Positions 1 to 14,500 of a stretch of DNA of 64,000 bases are shown here, one piece after another. Under the pieces are notes generated by a model. That model made no database searches. It was not told where the DNA came from and saw nothing but the letters and a program-made list of their open reading frames with translations. This stretch comes from Mactra quadrangularis (taxonomy: Eukaryota > Mollusca > Bivalvia > Venerida > Mactridae), in contig CM046307.1 in assembly GCA_025267735.1 (NCBI GenBank), forward strand, positions 52,881,395 through 52,945,394. Reading direction: 5' to 3'. Position numbers and translations under genes: made by a program. Within the stretch, counting starts at the first letter, position 1, and each line of letters begins with the position of its first letter.

Positions 1-298
1 TAAAAGAATGTTATGGTCTGGGATGCCATCAAAATATTAAGCTCAGTGGGATATTAAGTCAGTTATGAAAGAGTTATCAAACATAATTTTAAGTTTGGGC
101 TTGAAGAGAGTGTACCTGTCATTGCCTTAAATTTTCGGTAGCACTAGCCCAATTTATCATGTTTTATAGTAAAGGGCAAACTTATCAACTAGCCCAACTA
201 TGTAAAATATGTAATTTTCACTTGCCTGATACAGTTTTTATTCACCCTGGGTTTCTGGCTAGTGGGTTAGGACAAAGACTGTTTACTGATACATTATG

Positions 299-717
299 GC
301 TGAGTTCGATCATCAACTCTTCTCTAGTCTAGTTTCGGACAGGAAGTTTATCTGAGCATGCCCATGATCAAACGTACTTTAGTTGACAATTATTGTGCCT
401 GTCAAAAAGTAAAAACATGAGAAATAGAATATTGTGGTTTAAATCATTATTTCACACCTTTGATCAGCATGAATTACATATAAATATAGCAAAATGCTGA
501 AAGGAGCCGTGTTTTAACATAACTTGCAAAATATAGAAAATGTGCAAACGCCGAGATGCTGTCTTGCATTTCTCTGCCATTTTGTAACTAGAGGAACTAG
601 CGGTGAAGCGTGAGTTGAGCTATAGTAGAAAAAATTACGTCATATCAAGTAACTACACTGAGTTCGATTTGCATATAGTCGCACTATAGTAACTATAGTT
701 GATGATCGAACTAAGCC
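299..717. mobile_element. MITE with ~20-bp TIRs
   Basis: Ends match as inverted repeats around AGTTCGATCATCAACT, with GGCT at the left tip and AGCC at the right. No coding capacity. Its right end is 20 bp from an SZT2 acceptor. Family not identified. Confidence 0.75.
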
Positions 718-737
718 CAAATATTTCTGTATTACAG

Positions 738-962
738 GACCTACAGCTCTCATACAGTTTCATATGTGGCAAGTTGGTGACGTAGATCTACAGTATTTAC
801 AAGATAGATTAAATCATGCTGTAAAATATGCTTTATGTGACGTCCTCATGGAGTATCATATATTGACAGCTCCTATATGTACGGTGCCTAAACATCTTTT
901 GGATATGTTACCTACCCCACCCACTTATTCTGCACCTACATCACCTTTCCAAAGCATGCCAG
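738..962 (+). CDS. SZT2: SZT2 exon 1 of window
   Basis: Acceptor ttctgtattacag, donor AG|gtaact; enters with two bases and leaves in phase 1. Contains [17 protein letters not shown] followed by a Pro/Ser/Thr-rich tail. A TIR element ends only 20 bp upstream of the acceptor. The in-frame ATG at 764 is internal, not a start. Confidence 0.85.
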
Positions 963-2461
963 GTAACTCTATTATCACATGAGAAAAATGTTTTCTCTAA
1001 AATATAGGGGCTCATATTATCAATGGTCTTACAACCTATTTTAGTCGTAAATCCTTGTATATTTAATAGATCTAGTGATTTTATTGTAAGATTTTTGATA
1101 ATATGCAGTTTTGGGCCCCATTTTTGAGGTTTTCATATTTTACTGTCATAATGAGGTTTTGTGCTATGAATATACACATGTTTTTCCATTTGGCCCTTTT
1201 GTTTCAAAATTTTCTTGCTGAATTCTTGATTAAAAAAATTAAAACATTGCACAACTTTGGACTTGACTTAATTAAAATTTTGGCAGGAAGTCAAATTTTA
1301 TAACAAAAGTAAAGAAATGTTGCCCTATGCCTTTTTTTTTTTTTTTTAAACAACATGCATTGTAAAGGTGGAACTCTATGTATTGCAACTATAGCTTACA
1401 GCCCTAAAATGATTGCCTGCCTGCACTGCATCAGAGGCTCCATAGATTATGAAGTGTAATGCTGTGTTTGCAATAATAGCTATCATGTAGCTGGTAAATG
1501 GATTATCTGATTATTTAGGCTTTTGTATGACAATCATTGCTCACTAACATTTTATTCCTCACAAATTAAATGTCTACTAATTTACCAAGCTCTTAGTAAA
1601 AATCTATTTTTCCTAATATAACACAGTTACAGTTTTACTCAATTACAGTCCATATGTGTTAACTTTAAACACGATAACTTTAATTTACATAATAGCTTGA
1701 AGTCTTAGCAAATTGTCTCTAAAATCCAATTTCAAAAGAAGCAATAACTCAAAATGTGATAAGTATACAATTTCATGGTAGACATCGCTTGGATAATAAA
1801 CATCACCATGTGGAAAGGAATGAAAAAACAAAATGGCTGATTAATGATTCAATAACTCAAAATCGCAATCGCCACCTGACTTGGAGCAAATGCAAATGGA
1901 CTGTTCCTGATCATTTTCATCATTTGAGCGGGCAGGCGTCCAGTGTGGTTAAAAATTGTGTTAAAGTTTTTTCTTCACCGTATATTTCTGCCATTTATTG
2001 TCAGATGTTTATGAAGCTCCATACAATAATAACATACCATGTAATGAACAGAATTAGATAGTAACCACAACTCAACCTGGCTTTATTATGGATTATTTCC
2101 CTTGGTAATTTTTGCATTGAAGTTTTTAATATGTTGAATATCTCTGTCATTTATGGTTAGATTTTGATGGAAATCCAGCTTTGCATAATAACTCTTATGA
2201 ATAGCCACTTTTATTGCTTTCATTTATTTAAAAACGAGGCTCTAATAGCCGCAATTGGGAACCCTAATCACAGGTGCTTCAAACAAAGTTTCTTGCTGAA
2301 AAGCATGTAACAGTGATTAAATCCTATTTTCTTTGTACACATATATTCATAAAGCTGAGAGATTGTTTTTTAGTGTGTTAGAAAACCAAAATATTTGAAT
2401 TTCCAGAGGTCCACATGGAAGATTGGATTTATCCAAATGCGTAGCCTTGTTAGATAAAGTC

Positions 2462-2494
<33 letters not shown>

Positions 2495-2505
2495 GTTATT
2501 ATTAC

Positions 2506-2541
<36 letters not shown>

Positions 2542-5500
2542 CATTATTATTATTATTATCATTATCATCATCATCACCATCACCACCACCATCATTATCA
2601 TCATCACCACCACCACCACCATCATCACCATCATCATCATCACCACCATCATCATCATCATCATTATTAATTCTGGATATAGTCTATTGTTTTTTAAAGT
2701 GGTATTGACTGATATTATAATGTGACAAGTTGTGTTACCAAGTCAGGTGGTATGATGACTGTTCTAGGAAAATTATTAAAATTCTTATTAATAAAGTTAC
2801 CTTGCTCGTTGTGGTGTGTATTTATTCTGTTAGCTATTTGTTAAAGTTAGATTTTATATGATAGATTATACGTGCCCTTCAAAAGTTTGGAGACAAAATC
2901 CTGTTTATCGGATAATTGATTCACTTTTACTAATGAAAAACAGAAACACAGAGCAGGGGTTGATCCAGGATTTTTTTCTAGGGGGGTCAGAACTTTCTAG
3001 GGGGGAGGTCAGAACCTCGAACCACAACCACATTATAAGCATTTGGCAGAAACAATGCAACATATTGATAATAAAAACTAGATAACCATTAATTTCTATG
3101 TTAAGCACACTGAAAAATTGCTTCATACTACTTAAAAATGACTTACAAGCAAGAAATACACTAATGGACATGTACATTTTCCAAAATCTAGATGGGGTCC
3201 AGATCCCCCTGACATCCCCCCACCCCCACTGGATCTGCCCATGACAGAGTCACATGAGCAAATTCCAAAATTTACATTAGTTTGTCAACATAATATTCAA
3301 ATGTTACATTTATGGGCTATTAGTAAAGTTATTTGAGGTATTCTTGATTTTGATTCATTTTTTTTGAAAATTTATTGTGTCAAAGAACTTTTTGCGGGCT
3401 TTTTTATAGTTTGTTTTACTGTAGTATATTTGAAATATATTTGTATATAAGTTGAGTTCTATGTTTTTAGTAATATGATTTATAACCCAGTCAACAATAT
3501 CAGGGTCAAAGGTTACTGGACTTGAGAATGTTGTCCATGCTTAAACTCGGTAATAAAATAAGAGCATCTTGAAATAGCCCTATTATGTTAAGATGAAAAA
3601 AATTGCCAATTTTCACCCGAGTCACTACCAGTAAATGGTGAAAGTATATGTATGAAGACAAGACCTTTAATTTAGCATAGAATACTTTTTTTTTCACTAG
3701 ATTTAAAGCCGTGTCAACACAATTATAGGTCATTTTACGGCGACCAGCGCACCTAACCCAGCTTTCCTGGACCATTGTCTATAACCAGTACTTACCTACA
3801 CTTCCACAAGGCAGGAAACTTCTCCATATTATCTAATCAATGGAGGAAAATTGACATTATTGTCAAATTTTCATGGAAGGGTATAACCTTCCCAGGTGGG
3901 ATTCGAACCCGCACCCCCTCGGGCACGAGATTCCAAATCCCGACACGCTACCAATTAGGCTATCGACCCGCGTTAGCATAGAATACATTCTCAATTTTAA
4001 AAACTTTGTGAGTTTGAAAAATATTTCAAAATAGTGTTGTTATAGAAGTGTATATTTACAGTACCCACCAAAAGTTTGGAGACATTTTCAGATCGAAGGC
4101 CTGTTGAATAGCTTTTAGCTAAAATTTGATAACTGTTTATTTTGATATGCTTTGCAGTTTTGCATTATTTTTTTTGTGATCATTATTATTATAACAGAGA
4201 CAACAAAAATAGCATAAAAACTTTGTTCTGGAAAATTATAAACATGGTTTTGGAGGCTTTATGATGTCAGATGCTGAATCTTATAAAGTGTTGAATTCAT
4301 GAAGTTTGTTTTCATTTTATAACAAAACATACTTAAATATATTAAAAATATTGTTTCTACAAAAAGAATCGTCAAAATTCAAGAACTGTAGTAATTTTCT
4401 TTTGTCTCCAAACTTTTGGTGGGTACTGTATGTATATATATGTTGTTTATGAGAATATAAAGGATTGCATGATTCAATGTATAGCACAACTGTTATATCC
4501 ACACACAATTCTTGATGTGTATCGTTGAGATGATGTATTGTTGAATGCTGGTGTTGAATTATCTTTTAATTATCATTCTACTTTTTACATAATCAATATC
4601 TTGTTCTGATGAGACAAAATTTTAAGCCTCTTATTATTAACTGCTTAAATACTTTATTATTTTGAACTTTTGATAGTGACTAAATTATGTTAAAACAAAT
4701 TTTCAGTTCATTAATAGGTTGTTGTATTTATAAATAATATGTTATTGTTTAATCTTCACTCGGAAATATTTTATTGTTAAATTATCACTCATAATAATTT
4801 GTAAAATTAAAAGACATAATAATTTTGTATATTTTCCTATCTCTCAAACTTTGTCTTGATCTAAGATGTAAGTATATGTTATAGTGAGTTCATGGTATAC
4901 ATTGTTATACTATTTCAGTCATTGATTGAAATAATTGTAGCATTTCATTTTGATGCCTGTGTGTAAGAGTTGGAGCCCATTGAACACCTTAATGATTGAA
5001 CTTTGAACTCTAACTCATAAATATTTTCTCAAATGGTGTTTGAAAAACTGCATTTGTGGAATTATTCTTAAGTGTTTTAGAGTGCTGCTGTATACACAAG
5101 ATCAAAGGAATTAAATATGAAGCCTTTACACCTCTGGAACTTTTTAATCAAATTTATTATGTAAAGAGACCACTACTGGTATTTGCTCTTTAAGTTTTTG
5201 AAAATTCACATCTTTATTTTTGATCAGCAGATGGTCACTTAATACAAGATGACTGTTGAAAATTAGGGGTTTTTCCAGTCCCTCATCCATATTTCGAGAC
5301 GGATTTTGATTTTCTGTTGGCTCAGTTTTTTTTTCCATAAATTCTCCTCTGGTGTTATTACTTTGGTATTTTAAGAATCAACAATAGCCCTTATCATAGA
5401 ATATTGTAAATATTGTATGAATCACTTCATTCTCATACCCAGAGTCTAGTAGGATTCTCAATACTAGAGAATCCTACTAGACTCTGAGTACGAGAATGGA

Positions 5501-8500
5501 ATCACTTGTGCTTCTAGTAGTTTTCACACACACTCTATACCATGTTAGAACATAGTATACCATTTATATTCATATAATTTTGTCATAATATTTTTGTAGC
5601 TGAAGATTTTCGAGAAAGAAAGTTTTCTATGGTAACAACAAGAAAACCAGAGACACATTTAGATAGACGTTCATCATTACAGAACCAATCTAGACTTCAA
5701 TCCTTAAAAGATGCTTTGATACAGTCTACTAAAAGGGCAATGTCTCCTACACCTGACTCTGGCAAGGTTGGGCTTCATTGTTATACAACTTAATGACTTT
5801 TGATTTAGCTTTGCACTGATTATTAATCGTGTAGGGCAGTTGTCAGTCACTGAGGGAAGCATACACCTAGTAACTAGGCAACAGTTAATTCCAGAGATTA
5901 AGCCTTTTCATGAACAGTTAGTAGGTTGACTTACCACAGTTACAAAACCTATATAAAGTGTTGCTATGTAGTTAAACCCAACAAAAAAAACCTCTTACAT
6001 CTTTGTTTGATTTTTGTTGGAATCCCACCTAGGCATTTATACCCTTTCATGAAAAAAATTGACAATAATGTCAATTTTCCTGCATTAATAAGGTATATGG
6101 AGAAGTTTACAGGCTTGTGGAAGGGTAGGTGAGTACTGGTTATAGACAGGGGTCGCAGAAAGCTAGGTTCGGTACGCTTGACACCATAAAATAACTTAAA
6201 AATTGTGTTGACTTGACGTTAAACCAAGTATAAAGAAATATATGTATGTCATTGTGACCTTCTTCTTTCTGTTCTTTCTTTCTTTATTATATAGTCATAT
6301 AATAATACATACATGTTTTAAGTTAAGTTGAAGACATTTAATTTAATTAAGTTATATTTGATCATTATGTGCATAACATACTATCAATCTGATTAAATCC
6401 CGATCTAAAATTTTCCGCTCGCCTACTCGCTAATTTAGGTCTGGCCTTTTTCAAACGAAGGTCACGTTCAGGTGACCTTTTCTCATTATAAACTCATGAC
6501 GAAGTTGTTATGATACATAACTTGTTTACATCGTCTACGTCACGCAATTTGAAATGAACCACCCAATCGCAGACTGTGAATAATACCGCTGTTAAATTAG
6601 CATGCAAACCTTGGTCTAAAAATAGAAATTACGAAATCAAAATGTGATTAATAGTGTTTTCGTCTAGATGAAAGCTACCCATTGATTGGTCGACACAAAG
6701 TTCATCTCGACATGACCTTCCACGGAGACAGTAGAGATCCTGTACAACAATGCTCTACAGGATATCTGTTTACAGAGATTAAACATACTATGTAATGTCC
6801 ACTTGCATTTTATATGTTTTGGAAAACAAACTATCTCTCCCTCTATATATATGTTATAGATATTTGATTTACCTGGCCAAGAAACAAGTCCTGGTACATC
6901 TGTACCTATCAGATCATCAACGACATCTTCTACATGTGGTAGTCCTATGAAAAGTGAAAGTAGTAATTTGTTAACATTATACGAGACTGGTGAACGTGGT
7001 ACACTACATAGATTATATTCTGATTTGTTAGAAGAGTGGATCATTCATTGCTGCCAACTTGGTAAGTCTTGTCACTTTCTCATCAAACCTTGTGTTCTGT
7101 TCTATTCTGTTCTATTACCCATGGGGCTGAATGGATTTATGTTTACTCAGGTCTGTAGGGCAGTTTGTCGTGTGCTAGGTTTGAATCTAGTTTCTCGTAG
7201 GCAGTACGGGTTTGAATTCCACCTCGGGCAGTTATACGCTTCCATGAAAATTTAAAATGATGTAGGTGTTCTTCCATTGAAAAGGCATTTGGAGTAGTTG
7301 TCTGCTAGCGGTCAAAGCTGAAAAGTCGGTGACAATTACATTTTAGGGGTCAAAGCTGTAAAGTAGTTGACAATTACATTTTAGGGGTCAAAGCTGAAAA
7401 GTCAATAACAATTACATTTTAGGGGTCAAAGCTGAAAAGTCGTTGACAATTACATTTTAGGGGTCAAAGCTGAAAAGTCGGTGACAATTACATTTTAGGG
7501 GTCAAAGCTAAAAAGTCGGTGACAATTACATTTTAGGGGTCAAAGCTGAAAAGTGTATGAAACGTTGACTTTATTGAGGTAAGATTAACCCCCCCCCCTA
7601 CTATGCCTCATGTGAAAATGTCATTTTTTTTGCTCAAAATAAAAAAGATTTTATTCCAAAATTGACACTGTTCTTTTCATGTTAGAGATATTATATATAT
7701 ATCTTGATATCATTTCTTCTCCAAAATGATGTCATATACCTTCTAAGATGATGTCATTTTGACAAAGAAAATACAGGAATGTTTTTTCACTACAATGGAA
7801 ATATAAAATTCTGTATTTTTTATTGAATAGCACCACATTTTACTGTAAAGCATGAAAGAAAAAATACATCAACATTTTTACATTATATGTGTATATTTCA
7901 GACTGCCCATCAATGCACAGAGTTAACTTTAGTTTAAAGTCTAGATTCTCTGTAGATTATGTGTTACAAGAGTTCCATCATATAGTGAAGAGAGCGCATC
8001 AATCAATGAAGACTAGGATATATAAAATGTTACCTAAAGATGAAGAAGACGAAGATACCAATATTGGTATATTGTATTCTCCCAATAGATCACCTTTCGA
8101 GGTAAGATTTTTTGTTAATCAGGGCTCAGCATTAAAGGTTGTTCTTTCGCCCCTGACAACCTATACTTGGATTATATAACCCTTTTCAAGTTGAAAGTAT
8201 GATCAAAAGCACTTCACAATTAGGGACTTTAGTCAGTTATTTCCCCTTGTATACTCTTCAAATAGGTTGGTCCAATTATTTGGATTACTCGGATTTTACC
8301 CTTACTTTTCAATGTCAATTTGCCAAAGTTAATCTTCAATAACTTTTTGTAAATTATATAATTTGTTTGAAATTCAATCTAAGTATTTTTAGGGCAAAGA
8401 ACTATCTAAATTTGATCACTTCTGTAAACATCTTCATTAATAAGAAAGATATTTGATGAAATATTTTGTTATCCTCACAAAAGAATTCAATGATAAAATC

Positions 8501-11500
8501 TGAGAATTCCAACTGTAAGGACTTACTTACCAATTGGATTGCTTCAGATTTTATCAGGGAAAGATAACTGACTAAAGTCCTTAATTAAATTCATAATTTA
8601 TGAAAACATATAAATGATAAAAAGTGGTTAAGAGATATTTTTAAAAAATACAAAAATGATAGAATAAATACTGATGAATACTCAACATCGGTGATCGATT
8701 TAGTGACCAATAGTTGTTAATAAATAAGTAGGTTTATAATTTTAAAAAAATATTAAGAGACTAGCAATATATTGGATTATTTACAGTCTGGCAGACGACA
8801 GTCCGAGACGTCTTTGGATACATGTAGACATCAGGTAGTGACACCTGGTGTTGACCTTAACTTTACTGTTATATGTCGGGATCCAGAACAATGGAATAGT
8901 TTTATACATGGTTTAAATGACACTGGTGATACTGGAACTGGTACAAGCAAAGGTAAGTGGAAGGTAGCCTTTGTTCACTTATGTTTTTCTTTCAAACTCA
9001 AAATGAAGGGGAATGATCTAGTGGTTACAACATTGGACTGGGAAACATTGGTTAGTCAGTTTGGCATTGCTTTAAATAACATCCAAAATGTACCTCACTG
9101 TTTCTTTGAGCAAGAAATGTCATTCTATTAACTGAGAACTGGGAGATTTGGTAGTGAACTTTTGATTGATTATTCAGAATCAAAGAAATTGTTCCACATT
9201 TAAACTAAAATGTAGTAGTTCAAATCTCCAAATAAGTATCTCAAGAGTTATTAATCTTAAGTTGTAACTTTGTTTCACAATTGAGCTAATATAACTAGGT
9301 ACAGGCCTCCTAGTGAAACCTTTAAAACCTTTAAAAACCTTTAATTTCAGAGCAAACCTTTAAAACCTTAACATTTCCCCAGAAAACCTTTAAAACGCCA
9401 AATAGCCTGTAATTCTTACTCAAAACCTTTATATTTGCTCTGACTGGTTGCCGTGCTAGCTTAAAGCAAGTAATGGATTTTGTTCTGCATTTTCCCTACA
9501 TTGTAAAACAGGAGCTATGTATGATATAGATATGCAGAGAAAATAGGTATACATATTAAGTAAGGTATGTATTATATTGCATAATTCAAACAGTATATAA
9601 CATCAAAAAATTACTTTTGTATGACTGTGGGTTTAATAAAGAAATGTTAACTTCGACGAAAATAGCCTTTATTTACTCTTTATTTTTTATATTTTACACT
9701 AAAAGGGCTTTATTTTCATACATTGGAGCCTTTATAAAAACCTTTATTTTTGTTTTGGCCTGCTAGGAGGCCTGTAGGTATGAAATAATTAAGTTATAAT
9801 TTCAGGTAAATATCCATCACAGAAATTTCCAGCACATATACCATCAGAGACAGAAACTAAACCATTTGGAATGTTTCTAGAATCTTCATCATTGATACCA
9901 AGACAGAAATTTCTTATGTTAACTATGAAAAATAAACAGGTTAGATATATCATTTACCCTTAACCTCTTTGGGACTATTATAATATCCTTTTCAAACAGC
10001 TTGGAACCAGACTAGATGGAAAGTAACTGAATGCCTGGTCTGGTTCCAGGCTTTTAGTTATTTAGATAGTTTTTCTACTAATTCTAGTCAAAATTTGACA
10101 AAATGTAAAAGTCAAGCTGATGCTGATTTTAGCACACTGGAATTGATGAATAAATAGTTGATAATATTGTAGTGCTCTGGAGATACCAGGACAAATTTCT
10201 CTTTTAATCGCTGTCAAAGTATTAGGTCACAGCAGACACGCAGACGGACAGAATACTGAGTACAACTGACAAGAGTGTTCTCAATATAGAATTACCTGTG
10301 GACTCGGTAACTAAATATAAGTGCTAAGTAACATAAATAAACAACCAAAAGAACAAGCAAATTTCTGTTAAGTTTTAACGGTTAAGTTTATTGTGATAAA
10401 TACCCTTAACAAAGTTCAGTGAACTAACAACAAATTTAATGTTCAAATATCTGAGATAAAAATCAAGCAAGTTGAATAGAATAAATACAAGTAGTCTGCC
10501 AGTGCTTTAAAATACAATAAAATACAATTAAATAAGTTTTTAAAGGTTTCCTACAAATTTCCAGGCACAAAATTATGTGCAAATTGAATGCTCAAGTTAC
10601 CCTTTAAAATCATTATGTATCTAACCCGAGGTGAATTAATGAACATTTTGATACCACGTTCATAACAGTACAGTGCAAACTAAATGTGTGACTGGCTCAG
10701 TGACATTACTTCTGGATCAACCTTCGTAGAAACATACTTGAGACATCTTCGACAAAAATGACTTGATTTTGAAAAAAAGTTTGGCAGAAAAGTTAAAATA
10801 TTAGTAAAATGTATTTTGTCATTTCAGATATGGTTATATGGATACAACTGGACTAATGATTCCTTCCATACTATGTCTAAAGAGTTAACTAAACTAATAA
10901 CCTGGAATAATGCTCGTACACATTTACTTGGCAATATTGTAACACAGAAATGTGGATCATATAATCATTATTTACCTGCAAATCCTCTCTGTACTCTGGT
11001 AAGTTCAGTCAGAAATGTACTCTTTATAATTATGTTTTAATAATCTGTTTTAAATATATACTGATCGAGGATTTTGAGGATTTGATTCCAGGGTGGGCAT
11101 ACCTTTGTGTTGTGTTGGAAGCTTGGTCGGGAAATAATTTCTACTGCCATTCACCCTCTTACCACTGATCTAAATCATGTAGGGCAGATGTCAGTCACTG
11201 AAGCTAATATCTGGTCCATGCCTTAATGAAGATTTAGCCATTTTAGGAACAATAAGTAATTTGACTGACTGGTTTGATATAATTTGTACAATGTGTTGCT
11301 AGGTCAATCATAGTCAACTTTGTTGCCTATTGCACTTTATTTAGTGCTGGTACTAATGAATGGAAATGGATACAGTAGAACTTATATTACTGAAAAATGG
11401 CATAAAGGTATAGAAAGTATTTAAGCTTTACTACTAAATGTTCAAATTAAATTTTATCTTATTTTAGGATAAAATGAATCAAGTTGTTGACAATATAGAA

Positions 11501-14500
11501 CAGTTGATAAATTATTCAGCACCACCACATTTAAACAAGGAGAAATTATCTCGTACGCATAGTATGTCATCTGTTAGAGACACTTATCTACCATTTGATA
11601 TGGCATTTAAAGATTGCCAACCTAATAAACCTTTACATCTATCATACCTGACTGATCAATATGATGTTGTTAAACTATATGGACAACAAGCTCAAGATAT
11701 TAGAATGGATTGTAAGAAAAGTAAGTATGTTGTTAATATTATATGTTATTAAATAAGTAATTTGATATAAGCCCTGTTAAGAGGAATGTAACAATTTGTG
11801 TCAAGTTACTTATTTATTGACAATTTTATTAAATAACTACTTGAACTGAAACTGAATATTCTCAAAAACTGCTAAGTTTGTGAAAAAAATATGCAGCCCC
11901 CCGGCATACGATGTCTTTTGCACCATTTTTTTCTTCAAGTTGTGGAGAAATAAGGTTGGCCAAAAATGATCCATGCTGTGAACATACCATTATGTATGAG
12001 ACTCCACTGTGTCAAAGACATACCGGTAATTGGCTGCATTTAGACTCTTGAGAGAAAATTTGTAAATTGGGTTTGAACATATACATAGTTGAGAAGGTAT
12101 TAATGTAGGGGGTATTTTAGGGTTAATAATAATATACTGGTAGATGATATATGGTTGATTGTTGCCAATATTGAGAATGATTTGGGGCAACTTTTGTTTT
12201 TCCACCTTTTAAAAGGTCAATGTCAATTTGAGATCAAAGGTCAACCTGATAGCCTGACATGGCTATGTACGCACAGAATTAAAGCATGTGCTTATATTTT
12301 ATTATATGGTAAAACATAGACAATTGTAAGTTATTTCTTAAATTACATTTCAGATTTTGAAAGAGTAAATAACATAAGTAAATTATATGTTATGTGGGTA
12401 CAAAAGATGGCTCCAAACTATCCTATATCTGTAAGTACATAATATTTCTCTTTTATGTCCTTCAAGTAATAGCCGGCTGGCTAGCTCAGTTGGTAGCATG
12501 CAAGTCTACTGATCGAGGGGTCATGGGTTTGATTCCCAAGCGGGACATACTTTCGTGGAGCTTGGTCATGAAATTATTTCTATGACCATTATCTCTCCTA
12601 ACAATAATTTTTCATTATGTAGGGCAGTTGTCAGTCACTGACGAAAGTATGCGCTTAGTAGTTGGTTAACAGCTAAATCCAGATATTAAGCCTTTCCAGG
12701 AGGAGTGAGTAGGTTAACTGACCACAGTTATATGACCTATACATTGTGTTGCTACAGCGTTAGACCCAACAAAAACATACAAACAAACTTTGAGTAATTG
12801 ACATTACACCAGACCTCCCATTTCTATATATATTAATAATCAATTTGCCGATGGAAAGTTTTAGTTATTTTTTAGACTGATTTGATTTTGAAAAGTTGGG
12901 GCATCTATTATCTTCGGATATTACTAACTGATTCATATTTACCCATGAAAAAAAAAGAAACAAAAATGACATTTGAGCACATTTTAAAATCAGTATTGAT
13001 TAGTTAATCAAGATATGTTTCAAATTATGTTACATAAATAAAGCTTATATGTATAGTTAAATTACTAACAGAATGTTAGATTAATATTTCTCAAAATTTC
13101 AACTATCCAAGATTTTTAGTGAAAGTTTGTTGTGTTGACTGATGTTACTTTTATTTATATTAACAGGAAACCATTATGAAACAGTTAAAACAAGCTTCTA
13201 GATTATTCCATTATTGTGCTACACCATTATTGTTCAGTGCTAAATGGAGGAAAAATGTCCTGGAGAAGTTCAAAGTAAATCGTCAAGATTCTGTCTCGTC
13301 TACAATGTCAGTGAATACACCTGACCTTAAATCTGTAAGTCATTCTAACGATTATGGTACTAATTCTTAAACCATCAATATTCAAGACAAAATATTGAAT
13401 GAAGTTAACCTGTAGCTTTCGTTCATGTACCGTGGACTTCATGCACTTATTTATTACACAATTCTCATATTGATTTTCTTTTTCCTTATACTAGATCTAC
13501 ATTAGATTCAAGACTTGTTTTCTGACCCCTCTGTCGATTTTTAGCTGGATTTTTCAACAACAAAATTTGGCTAATAGTTTTGCAAAACATAGGCGAGTGG
13601 GCGTCCGGTATCATTAACAATTGCGTTAAAGTTTTCAATTTCGCATATCATATATCTCTGCCAATTATTATCAGATCTTTATGAAACTTCATACAGTGAT
13701 ACCATACAATGTGATGATGATAATTAGACAGTAACCACAACTCTACCTGGCTTAATTATAGATTATTTTCCTTCGTAATTTTTGCGTTAAAGTTTTTAAA
13801 TCAGGCTTTAATCTGGTTTCCACATTACATTTCTTGTTACCATTTTTATCAGCTCAATAAAGAAGAAAATGTCTTGAATTTACGAGCAACAAATAACAAA
13901 AAACATTTGCAATGACAAAGACTTTTATAACATTAGAACTGACCAGTTTCATATGACCTATTGCTAGGCACTAAACAACCTGTATTTGGTAAACAAAATT
14001 GTAAAGATATATGTTCATTTGCCATACTATGTGATGTGCTGAGCTTAAAAATATTGAACTGCCCTTAAATGCAAAACAGGGTTTAGGAATGACAACCAAA
14101 GGGGATTAAAGTAATGATATTTTATATTCAAAGCTTCATGCTTATGCACATTCACCAACTACAGCTATTATTCCTGGATCGGGCTAATTGGTATATATCT
14201 ATCAATCTCCCTCAGGGTTCTTTTACTCCACTTAGTGCAGCCAACAAATTGGCGCAACAGAATTATACCACCTTTGCAGACACCCATTTAAACCTGGGTG
14301 GAGTGAAGTATTTTTAGGTTAATTTCTTGCTGAAGGAAATAAGCAGTGTGGGGTTTAGTCCCGGAACCTCTCATTCCTAAAGCATGCATCCTACCACTGG
14401 ACTACTGCTCCTATAGCCTTACATAATTAAAGATAATTATACCCCCGCAAACGAAGTTTGGTTGGTTGGTTGGTTGGTTGGTTGGTTGGTTGGTTGGTTG

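Noticed and set aside
2347..2725. Poly-Met/Ile/Val and poly-Leu/Ser frames
   Set aside because: Trinucleotide microsatellite read in different frames.
12475..12550. Possible tRNA gene (good box A and box B); likewise at 41560, 17920-17983, 58335-58410 and 61930-61992
   Set aside because: Each is fused to the same non-tRNA body found in several copies, some with target duplications, so they are SINE heads.
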